Source: Mytilisepta virgata (taxonomy: Eukaryota > Mollusca > Bivalvia > Mytilida > Mytilidae). From it: a stretch of 64,000 nucleotides of DNA. Made by a program: the position numbers and the translations under genes. The stretch covers positions 44,396,841-44,460,840 of the forward strand of contig CM051513.1 of the NCBI GenBank assembly GCA_028015205.1. Reading direction: 5' to 3'. The notes beneath the pieces are model-generated. The model was not told the origin of the DNA, made no database searches, and saw nothing but the letters and a program-made list of their open reading frames with translations. Below are positions 32,801 to 42,800 of the stretch, in pieces; position 1 is the first letter of the stretch; each line of letters starts with the position of its first letter.

Positions 32801-34536
32801 GTTATGTCCAAGACACGATGTAGTTACGATATCGTCAACATCATAGCAGTGTTGCCCCTGACAACAACCTTTACATAGTGCTTCTAGTTTTTTTCTCTAC
32901 CATGTCTCTCTTACAACGTCGATATCGACGATATCGTCGATGTCGAATCGATATCGATTGAGTTTTGTTTTTTTGTGATGAGCTGTCCAACATTCTGTCG
33001 ATATCGATTCAGAAAATTAATGCTAGTTCAACCTTTACATATTGTTACTAAATTGTTCTTACTAAAACTACCCTCTCTAAAAACGATATCGATTGTTCTT
33101 TGCCAATGATAAGTTGTCCAAAATAATGTCCATATCGATTGACATTGGCAAGGTTGAGTTGTCTTGTATACTGTCGATATCGTTACGATATCGACACAGT
33201 AAAAACTGTAATTCCACCAAATATTGGTCCCAATTAGCTAAGTGATTTCAGACAATAATATCTTTAATTGATTCCACATAGGTCCCTTTCCAAAACACTA
33301 CTTGGTAATGGTGGCTATCTTAGATTAGGGATGAGGAAATCTAATACAAATGAGAGCACCGATTACCTTCTACTATACGCCTAAATTCTAAGTAGTTTCA
33401 GATCGATCAGAAGATATTCAACCGATTTTCGCTTAGGGTCTTAATGTTAAACAATGTGCTGGTATGGCGACCATAAGATTGAAGGGTTTCCCCGATCAGA
33501 TACAATTTTGAAAGAGAACCATCTTAGTACCATTCCATCCAAGTTTGGTACTTCAAATAGGAAAGACTAATAATAATCAAAACAATTCCAAAGGGTCTTT
33601 TCACAGAAAGGTTGAAAGACATAATGAATAACGTCTGCCCCAGGAAGGGGAAATACCTTTATGGTAATTATACACTAATTATGCACTTAATTTATGATTT
33701 TATAATCGTCCAGTAGGAATCAACTGTAATTGCACTATTGTACATGTACCTGTTTTTGTTTCCTCCAGTGGTCCAACCATATCCATTCCTATCTGTGCAA
33801 ATGCCTCATCCGAAACTGGTATGGGTTTCAACGGTTTTTTTGGCCTTCTTTATGGTCTCTTTTCGTTGACACTTGTCACATCTTTTTATGTACCTCTTTA
33901 CGTCTGCATAAGACCCTTTCCAGAAATAGCGACTACGGATCTTTTTCCAACTGCAAGACAAATATTAATTTACAGTGCGTAGCATATGAATGATCCGTTT
34001 CGAATTTTGTCAACGTTTATACATTAAACACTGGTTTAGATTCAGATACTCGGAACGCGGAGCAGACACTTGAACGCGGAGAATAAACAAGTTTTTTCAG
34101 GTAAAATCTATTGTTTTACGACACTATAATGTAGCAAATATTATCCATCGTCGGATGCGCACGGCCATTCGCGCTTCCGCTATGCTCTCCTACACGAGAT
34201 GTAGTGTCATAAAACAATTCTACTCTAGCCAACTTGTTTATTCTCCGCGTACCAAGTATCTGAATACCTGGCTATGATACTTACGTCTTGTTAACACCAA
34301 GGTGGCCACCGTGTTTCTCAGTATGAACACTCTTTAAAACTGTCTCTCTCTCTTTTTCGGATATAACACGTAGTAATTTTTCTTTATGTCGATAAAAAAG
34401 TTTATTATCTTGCATAAAGTATTTCCTAGAAACTCTCCTAAAATTTTTCTTCTTTTCCACGTCTTTTTTTTATTCTCTTTGGATAGGTTCCATCAAGTAG
34501 ATATTTTTCTATTTCTCGCACTCGTTTCGCGTCCAT
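29894..34536 (-). CDS. Spliced Gypsy-derived integrase gene (KRBA2/GIN- or Ginger-like)
   Basis: Exon 1 (34536-34285) starts MDAKRVREIEKYLLDG and ends HGGHLGVNK at donor 'gtaagt'. Exon 2 (33950-33750) follows acceptor 'tgtcttgcag' and ends at donor 'gtacat'. Exon 3 (30617-29894) follows 'ttttatag'. The introns join in phase. Exons 1-2 supply the HHCC zinc finger (H-x3-H ... CDKC). Exon 3 supplies the DD35E core: D in VFTDY, D in LITDQ, E in GGHTERFN, with 35 residues between the last two, then a GPY/F motif (WSGPYKI). Single-base shifts lie in the A8 run (34466-34473 area), the A7 run of exon 2 and after GVYV (stop at about 29892). Introns and the MDAKR-type N-terminus resemble host genes of the KRBA2/GIN class. 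With the OTU domain, a Ginger transposon is the other reading. All breaks are near homopolymers, so they could be assembly errors. Confidence 0.8.
31653..32368. mobile_element. 716-bp MITE with TIRs and 3-bp TAA duplication
   Basis: Left end 'agccctagtctcactgtcac' and the reverse complement of the right end 'agcccaagtcacactgtcac' match over at least 20 bases with two or three differences. TAA flanks both ends (31650-31652 and 32369-32371). The inside is made of 'tacgt(t/a)t' words in both senses. A 3-bp TWA duplication suggests a PIF/Harbinger (Tourist) origin. No transposase. Confidence 0.65.
32820..33195. repeat. Cluster of CGATATCG palindromes
   Basis: About ten 'gatatcg' or 'cgatatcg' sites in 370 bp, some within a longer palindrome ('gtcgatatcgacgatatcgt' near 32919). 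Two diverged units with 'agctgtccaa' or 'aagttgtccaaa' can be seen. Confidence 0.8.
34040..34265. mobile_element. 226-bp MITE in integrase intron 1
   Basis: Ends 'attcagatactcggaacgcg' and, reversed, 'attcagatacttggtacgcg'. An inner inverted pair ('gagaataaacaagtt', then 'attgttttacgacactata' type) continues the symmetry. No clear target duplication. Confidence 0.7.
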
Positions 34537-34961
34537 GACTGCCAAATTCTTGTCACAGAATAACTTTTTGAGAAAAAAAAATCCGAATTATATTGAAATT
34601 TTGTCAAAAGCAGTCAACCCTTTGAAGTTTTATACTTCAAAAGACACTTTCGTAATATCAAAGGCATTGTGCAATTTTCAAAGTTTTTGATGGGAATATT
34701 TTGGGTTTGTAACATACATGACTGATGTTTCTTTGATCTTTTTTCAAAAATAATTTGATTAAGCATTGTTAACAGGGAGCAAACATTTGTGAAGAAAAAA
34801 AGGGCAGGATGAAAATATGCCAGGATTCAAATATTATTTAATATTATTAAAAAATATTTAATAAAAAAATCTAGGCGCGCCGAGAAAAAAGGCAGGATCG
34901 AAAATGTTGCGAAAAAAGACAGGATCCGAAGTAACTTACATGTGCCCCCTAAAATTAAATG

Positions 34962-35549
34962 GTTGCTCCCTTAATGTTATACAACTCTGGGAAAATACAG
35001 AATAGGCTATGGAACAACATAACTACAGAAACTAAAAAAATTGCACCTCTCTTCATTTAGCGCGGTACAACTTAAATTGTTGCGCGGTGTAATTGAATTG
35101 TTGCGCGGTACAATTAAATTGTTGCGCGGTGTAATTAAATTGTTGCGCGGTTCAAATGATTTAATGCGCGGTATAATTATTTTGAAGAGAGGTCTAATTC
35201 TTCCGAATTGAACCTAGCTTCAATTTAAATATACCGCGCAACAATTTAATTGCAACGCGCAACAATTCAAATGTGCCGCGCAACAATTCAATTGCACCGC
35301 GCAACAATTTAATTGCACCGCGCAACAAATCAATTGCACCCACAACGATTATTTGATGCGCGCAATAATTGTTTAATGCGCGCAGTAATTTATTTGTTGC
35401 GAGGTACAAACAAAATAGTGGTTGCTCCCTTATAATGTTATACAACTATGGGAAAATACAGAATAGGCTATGCAACGCCATATCTACAGAAACTCAAAAA
35501 ATTGCACCTCTCTTCATTTAGCGCGGTACAACTTAAATTGTTGCGCTGA
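34962..35549. repeat. GCGCGG-type inverted repeat array inside a 125-bp direct duplication
   Basis: 'ggttgctcccttaatgttat' through 'gcgcggtacaacttaaattg' occurs at 34962-35085 and 35421-35549. Between the two, about 14 short units of 'ttgcgcggtacaattaaat' run first in one sense (35058-35200) and then in the opposite one (35225-35400), making a large hairpin. Confidence 0.85.
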
Positions 35550-35634
35550 GTCTGCGCATTGTGATTGACGAGAACCTCCATCCGTGAAAAATCAATTGCA
35601 TTTTAAGAAAAATCATATTCTGTTGCATTATAAG

Positions 35635-35805
35635 TATTTCAGGTTATAGGTCAATTTTCAACGGGTATCAATTTTCTACGGATGGGGTATTTTATGAACA
35701 AAAGTATCAAAATTCTACTATAAAATTTTGACCGAAAACCGTAGAAAATTGACCCCGGGGTAAGTTTTCTACGGGGTCAAAATTCCACGTTACACCGGCC
35801 CGTAA
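35635..35805. repeat. Short inverted repeats 'ccgtagaaaattgac'
   Basis: 'gtcaattttcaacgggt', 'tcaattttctacggatgggg', 'aaccgtagaaaattgacccc' and 'gttttctacggggtcaaaat' alternate in sense within 170 bp. Confidence 0.7.
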
Positions 35806-35919
35806 CAAAAACAAAAAGTTATTTGACGTGGGTGTCGGTCAGTAAACGTACTTCATAGAAAATACATAAAACTATAAAGTATAAATGGAGAATATATAAA
35901 CACTACTCACCACTTATCC

Positions 35920-36126
35920 TTGTATTTTGTAATGACACCGAGTATTTCAGCTTGGGGAATCCGACAGGTTTGCGTGCTTCTTGTCCACACTCAGAACTAT
36001 TACTCGACTGTCCCATCCATGGCCGAACCATACACAAAAGGTCTGTCCGACCCTAACTATACTACACCCCCTCCCGTGTACTTGACACCCGTCATTCGAG
36101 TTGTTTCAACACCTGCTACATCATAA
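35920..36126 (+). other. Short open segment before the OB-fold exon
   Basis: Open frame of 68 codons, Pro/Thr/Tyr-rich (NYTTPPPVYLTPV). It stops at 36126, 98 bp before the OB-fold acceptor. Could be an unrelated 3' exon. Weak. Confidence 0.2.
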
Positions 36127-36223
36127 TATGTAGATATTTCATTATAAATATTCGTTAACAAATACTGAATATTGCATTTTGTGCTTATATAATATATATT
36201 TATGATGTCTTCTTTTTCTTCAG

Positions 36224-36769
36224 GTCTCTGTTTCTGCTAAGGTTACGGGTGTGTATGCTGAACAAGAAACAGTTGATGTTTTTGGAAAATCGAAAGAAAA
36301 GAAGGAATTCATTATTGCAGATAGCACTTCAGCCATGCCATTGGTGCTATGGAACGAGCAAATTGATTGTGTTCAAAGAAATGAATGCTATAATTTCAAA
36401 AATTTTTCTACCAGAATTTTTCAAGATAATATAAAATTATCAGCCACATCAAGGACGGTCATCAAACATATTCCACTAATGGACAATATTACAACAAACC
36501 TGCTTCATATCAAACTACCGACAACAGTTATTGGAAACATCCATCAAGTTTCAATTTGCAAAATAAATGTAGTAGATGATTTGGACAGCAGCCTATCAAC
36601 TAAACTGACCATTTTTGATTCAGAGTTGAAAGCATTTCTTTCTTCTATACATAAAGAAGACCTCATAAATCAAACAGATGACTTTGAAGACTTTATGCTG
36701 ACCCTACCAAACATGAGACTGACACATGCTAATAATATAGTTACTAGCATCTGCATCCAGGAAGACTAA
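36224..36769 (+). CDS. RPA-like OB-fold protein, 3' exon
   Basis: Acceptor 'tctttttcttcag' ends at 36223; the frame is open from 36224 (VSVSAKVTGVYAEQ) to the stop at 36769, 182 codons. The block FIIADSTSAMPLVLWNEQID has the shape of the beta-barrel strand region of an OB fold (cf. IxDxT...LxLW). It aligns by eye with exon 2 of the minus-strand gene at 61.3-63.3 kb (VSPATT... ISLKDSTGKATVAVWDSMVD), same incoming phase. RPA-like OB folds bind single-stranded DNA; some Helitrons carry such genes. Upstream exons are not certain (a short open piece lies at 35920-36126). Confidence 0.6.
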   Translation, partial: VSVSAKVTGVYAEQETVDVFGKSKEKKEFIIADSTSAMPLVLWNEQIDCVQRNECYNFKNFSTRIFQDNIKLSATSRTVIKHIPLMDNITTNLLHIKLPTTVIGNIHQVSICKINVVDDLDSSLSTKLTIFDSELKAFLSSIHKEDLINQTDDFEDFMLTLPNMRLTHANNIVTSICIQED

Positions 36770-36779
36770 TTTTACAATA

Positions 36780-38165
36780 TGCTGGAGATATGACATAACT
36801 TTGTCCTTTAAATTGGTTAGATTTGTTTTTTTGGGGGAAAAATTATTTTCTTTAATTTATTGAACATAAACTTGGCCAAGACGCTAACTTTGTATTTTAT
36901 TGATTTTGTTTACACTTGTTTACAGGAAATAAAGATGCTTGATTAGAATTTTATTCTTAAATTATTTTAACTTCTAACTATATATCAAGAATTTATAAAA
37001 TGTTTATAATACAATAAAGTATAGAAATGGGGAATGTGTAAAAAAAAATCCATGATCAAAATGTATAAAACAACCCTTAGGCCAACATTGAATTGGTCTT
37101 CAATGTGAGAAATTTCCATCAAGAGGCTGGCTTGATCAGGCTCCAAAACATGCATCTACTATGACGAGAAAATGGACACTGCTTGTACACGTTGAAAATA
37201 CAAGAGATGAACAAACATGAAAACCACGGTCCACACCATTTTCGATGCCAAAAAATATAAATTACCGACTTGAAACAGGCTCAAAATGCTGCAGGTTTAA
37301 ACAAAGTTTTGTGAGATCTGAATTTCACCTCTTCCCCTCTAGCCAATGTAGAATAAATAAACACCTATAATCTATTGAATATAAATTCCAAATCTGGGTC
37401 AAAAGAAGTCCTGGTCCTGAATTAGTTTAAAGAATTTCAACTTCGCAGTGATTTTTGTATAACTTAATCATGACCTGTTTAAATTCAATGTTCTATCTAA
37501 TAATTTTTTGTCACATTATCATTGAACATAGAACATTCACATAAATCACTATTCCATTTTTGTTTGAGGCAATAATCAAAATCAAGAGGAGAATATATCA
37601 AAATCAAGCAGAGAAATAAAAAGAGTCAAAAAACAAAATACATTTACAACAACCAGTAAATAACAAGAGTGAAATCAGGTCTTGGGGTTATGCTTGAAGA
37701 TCTTAATTTGATATTGGTACACAACCTGGTCATGAGCAGATACTTATGTTCGCATATGTTCATCCGATGTTGTTATTATCCCTTGGCAGTAATTCATGCA
37801 CATGAGGTTTCAAATAATTTATATGAAATGTGAGCTTTTGTCATCACTTGGACTCTGTCTGTAGTATGCATCTGTTGTCCACTGGAACCACTCTTCTCTG
37901 AAACTACTGAACCAATTCAAAATTAAACCACACCAAATTCAGCTGAAAGATACTTAAAGTATCACAAAACATAACTGCCATTTCTTAAAATAAAAAGATG
38001 TTGGTAGAATGACCGTCCAAAAACATATTTGGTTTCCAAACAAAAACTTGAATTCAGTGATTGAAACTTAATGAAATTTTACAAGAAAGTTCAATACCAC
38101 AATAGGTAGGTTGGGATTGATTTGGGGGATTATGATTCCATCAGTAAAGGAATTGGGGCTGAAAA
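36780..38165. other. Non-coding stretch
   Basis: AT-rich. No gene. From about 37.7 kb the text takes on the style of the bivalve 'concatenated' repeats seen farther on. Confidence 0.45.
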
Positions 38166-38310
38166 GGGGTCAATATAAAAAAGATGTGATATGATTGCCA
38201 ATGAGACAACTATAGGTAACCGTTCAGTCTTCAACAATGAGCAAATCCGATAGCGCATAGTCGGCTATAACAGGCCACGAACTAAAAATGTAAAACAATT
38301 CAAACGAGAA
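38166..38310 (+). repeat. Mytilid 'gattgccaatgagac' repeat, copy 1
   Basis: 'tatgattgccaatgagacaa' ... 'cttcaacaatgagcaaa' ... 'aacaattcaaacgagaa'. Highly abundant in Mytilus DNA. Lacks the middle 'accaaaatgacacata' block of copy 2. Confidence 0.85.
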
Positions 38311-38589
38311 TTTTCCTCATCACTTGACATCTGTCATCAGTTAATTTTACAAATATCTTCTCTGAAAATCCAGGGCCAAATTTTATCAAACTTTGTCACA
38401 ATCATCATTGAAATCTGTTGTTGGGTTGCTGCCACTTACGTGGTAATTCTTAGTTAATTTTGCAGGATTTTTGGTTATCTAGAATATTAGAGCAATATGC
38501 AATCTGTAAACAACAATAACGTTCAGCAAAGTAAGATCTACAAATAAGCCACCATGGCCAAAATAGATAATTGATCCTTAATTATAAAA

Positions 38590-38766
38590 AAGAAGATGTG
38601 GTATGATTGCCAATGAGACGACTGTCGACAAAAGACCAAAATGACACATACATTAACAACTATAGCTCACCGTACGGCCTTCAACAATGAGCAAAGCTCA
38701 TACCGCATAGTCAGCTATAAAAGGCCCCGATATGACAATGTAAAACAATTCAAACGAGAAAACTAA
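38590..38766 (+). repeat. Mytilid 'gattgccaatgagac' repeat, copy 2
   Basis: Same order of blocks as at 38.2 kb, with the full middle part ('aaaagaccaaaatgacacat', 'agctcaccgtacggccttca') and 'ccgcatagtcagctataaaa'. Confidence 0.9.
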
Positions 38767-39575
38767 AGCAATTATTGCCGTTCATAGTCAACTTTTTTTT
38801 AATCTCTTCAAAAAAATATCTCTCAAACTACTGAGACAAATTAAACCATTCTTGACCACAATCGTTAGTGTATCAAGTTTAAAAAAATGAGTGATGGCTG
38901 ACATGGCTAAGAATAGAACATGGGGACGAAGTGCAGGTTTTTGCTTAAATCTCTGAAACTAAAGACAGGTTAAAATCTAACTGCCCTGAAATTTCCAGAA
39001 AAGTCAGACAACCTGTTGTTAGGTATTTGTAAGATCATTTTTCAGCTTTTAATTATTATTAATAGAAATAAATTGTAAAGTGCAATAATGTGCAAAGTAA
39101 AATCTACAAATATGTTAACATGGCCAAACTGGTCAACTGACCCCTTTATGGCCATTATATATGCAATTTTTAACATTTTTTTTACTAAATTGTCCACTTG
39201 ATCTGGGCTGAATAGAAATAAACTTGGCCACAATTTTCAGTAGGTTATCATGACTTGTTTGAAAAAAAGTATCGGATGACACTGCCATCAAACCTCCTTT
39301 TCTAAAAAAGCTGTTAACTGTTTAGAAGTCTATCAGGAAATTGTAAAAAAATTCTGAATGGTCACAACTTGACCACATATTCAAAACTAATAATGATAAG
39401 ATGTCTTCAGTAGCTATTGTAAGACTACACTAAGATGACCTGTTTTTAATTTTGAATACTGTGTCAAATTAAACCAATCTTGGTCTCAATCATTATATAA
39501 TTTTATATAATTTCCAAAATCACATTAGATACAGGTGAGCGACACAGGCTCTTGAGAGCCTCTAGTTATGATAAA
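38767..39575. repeat. Degenerate bivalve repeat ending in 'gagcgacacaggctcttgag'
   Basis: Diverged units of 'aaatctacaaata' / 'catggccaaa(a/c)t' / 'tgaccccttta' end at 39535-39565 with 'gagcgacacaggctcttgag' and 'agcctctagtt', a common 3' end of a bivalve repeat. No coding signal. Confidence 0.6.
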
Positions 39576-39810
39576 GACCTTAAAAGGAGCATTGTATGTC
39601 AAATTCATGTTCAGCATTTTGACTTTATCTCAATTATAACATACTTATGAATCATTGCCTTTACCTATATAAGATTTTTTTTGTGAGCCAAATGAGTAAA
39701 GGAATTTGTTTTCCAAGTTGCAGCCTTGCTTCAGTTTCGATGTTACAATTCTTCCTTTTAATAACTGACCATGTCTATCATATGCTCAGTTTTTCATGTC
39801 CAGTTTTGTA

Positions 39811-42800
39811 TTATCTCACCTGTAAGTAACTATTTTTCTTTGCAGGAGGTTCAGGGGCGACTTGGTAATAATCCTGCATGAACTCCATCAGCTCGTAAAC
39901 CTGCGAAATTGTTGCTCTCTTTTGGCCACCTAGAAAGACCGAAGACAAAAATAAACATTTTTATGAATAAACAATTCCATAACTAGATTTGCCATTGCAA
40001 GCAATAGCGGATGTCACCCTTCCCCCATTGCCACTAACCGGCAGCCATTTCAAAAAATTTTAACAGTGAATGCACATACATGCATGGCTATACATCTTTC
40101 TGTAAATTTTCAGTACATTTAGATCATTTAAAAAAAAAGACATTTTTGCCGATTCCATGGCAACGGCAGCCATTTTGAAAATTTATAAGTCAAAAGTCTC
40201 ATTTATACTTGGCAGTTTACAATAATATCAAGTTTCTTTAAGTTCGAAGCATTTTGAGTTTTGACATTTTTGCAGTTTCCATGGCAACGGTGGCCATTTT
40301 GGAAATTCCAACGTCAATAGTCTCATCCAGACTTGTCAGTCAACAATCGCAATAAGTTTCATCAATTTTGAAGCATTCTGAAATTTTTAAAATTTTTGAC
40401 ATTTTGGTTGGTTCCTATGGTAAGAGACCATTCCAAAATTTTAATGACAGATACCACATTGGTACATGGGAGGGAACATACCATCAAAGTTTCAATGGAT
40501 TTGACGTACCATTTTAAGAAAGTAAATGCCACTTTAAGGTTTTTGAAGCATTTTGACCATTTTTGCATTGTTTCCATGGTAACAGCAGACATTTTCGAAA
40601 TTCCAACGCCAAATTCCACACCTGCCATTGTTGCTCATCGTTACTGTGAAGTTTCATTAAATTTGGAGCATTTTCTATGGCAACATAATAGTTCCAATGA
40701 TTGCCAAAAAATCATTCAAAACCAGTATATAGTGGGCACCTACATTGTATCAAAATATAATGATTCTAAGTTAAAGCATCTGCAAACAATTCACCAAAAC
40801 CAAAAACTGGAATTTTTCACATTTGTTCCGTTTCCATGGTAACAGCAGCCATTTTTATGTTCTTAAAACCTACTGCAACCCGAAATTTTGTGTTCCTCAT
40901 TATACTTAACTATCATTAAGATTGGTTCCATTGGCTCCGAGAAAACTGCCGGACAAAATAGGTGGAAGTATAATAATAATACAGAAAAATGGGTCAAAGA
41001 CACAAATGGCCGGGTTGCTGGGTGTTTATTGTAGTGGTGACAAAGGTGATTACAAGATCATATTGCACATTGGCAGTCATGAATATTTATATAGACAAAA
41101 TCAGACACATTGTATGTTGGTGTACGAGCACAGAGGCAGCCATCAATTTAATTAGAAATAGGTGAAGTAAGCAATATTTGATTTGATTACATGTTGATAA
41201 ACACTTGTTTGGAAAAATGGGAAATAATTCCTGAAATAATTCCATAAAGTGGGGTGCACATCTTCAATATTTATTAAAAGATTCAGTGAAGTTTCAATGA
41301 TGTGGGTGAAAAACTGTGGGAGGAGTTGATTTCGCAAAATAGGTACCCTCTATTGAAGATGTCAATAAAAAACGACTAAGTTCCAATGTTTGGAAAAATG
41401 GGAAATAATTCCTGAAATAATTCCATAAAGTGAGGTGCACATCTTCAATATATATAGAAACATTCTATGAAGTTTCAAGGATCTGGGTGAAAAACTGTAG
41501 GAGGAGTTGATTTCACAAAATAGGTACCCATTTTCCCCGCCCGCCCGCCGCCCGCCCGCCGCCCGCCCGACATTCACCATACTATAACCCGGATTTGCAC
41601 TCTGTGCAACCCGGCCAAAAAGAAACAGAGGAAAAGCAATATGTCACCCGACATTGTCGATCGGGTGACATAAATAACCATCAGTCCTTTTCTGTAACAA
41701 AATTGAATTGTAAGTTGTAAATATTGTTGATGACTAACAAACAATTTCACTCTAACATTTATTTCTGTATAAAAGGCAACAATACTACTCACCGTTCATT
41801 AGTTTAAAGTTTTAAGACAAACATTTTAAAATAGAAAAAACAAATGAAAAATGGGGTCTACTTTAATCAAATGATTAAGCTGCAGACTGCCAGATGTTAC
41901 TAAGAAGATCATACATGCATTTGCTTTCTTTGTTAGTTTGGGGTTGTTTTATTAAAAGAAAGAGAAAACAAAGAAGGAAATTTGTTTTAATGATAGTTTT
42001 ATACTCAATCAGGGCCATAAAACCATCTTTGCTACCCAAGGGTTATGATCTAGTCCCCCACTCTCCATCCTGTATAGAATAAGGCAACATTTGTGGTAAC
42101 ATTGTTGCGCCATCTATCGATTTGATTGATAAAAGTCACACCCATAACATTATTCTTGACCAATGGCAGCACGTGAACACTCTTCAGTAGTAGCATCCAG
42201 AGTTGACAAACAATTGCCATGCAGGATCCTAAAATATATGTTGATGTTCCAACATTTGCGCAAGAAAAATACACGGAACATCTTTTAGTTGATTAAGAAC
42301 ATTTAAAAGCCACTTACTATGGTCATATGTTTTGGGGGGCGGGTGTAAAGACTTGTGGCACAATCAGCTAGTGGCAATTGTTTATCTAGAATTTCTACAT
42401 TTAAATGTTATCATGTAAAGGTCCTTTTTGATTAGATGCAGCCACTTATGGAAAAATGTACCATTGATATTAGGAACTGCAAATATAACTTACTCTTAGG
42501 GTGATTGAGTGATGCAAAAGGAAAACTTGTGTCTTTCCACCACTGTGGACAATTTTCTGGATTGTCAAAGAAATTTTTCATTCTTCCTGTACCTAAGAAA
42601 TACATACAAAAACATTAAGCAAGTAATGACTTCATAGATCTCATTAAGATATTTGCAAAAAGGCCATGGTCTTAATTGGTTTGTGATAGTAAGTAAAACC
42701 TTGTAAAGAATCAGTCCTGTCGATAATGGGCATGCATAAATTCAGATGCACTACATTGATAATAGGGTTATATCTTTACAAGAGGATGTTCAATTTTATT

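Larger units (their letters stand above)
30618..33749 (-). other. Intron 2 of the integrase gene, filled with repeats
   Basis: 3.1 kb, donor side at 33749 and acceptor side at 30618. Holds a (ta)n run (30654-30670), the ACGT-rich MITE (31653-32368), the CGATATCG cluster (32820-33195) and diverged mollusc repeat units (33200-33620). No other gene seen. Confidence 0.65.

Noticed and set aside
40396..40842. 148-codon frame
   Set aside because: It runs through the 'ccatggcaacggcagcc' repeat array, changes composition from unit to unit and has no homology-like blocks.
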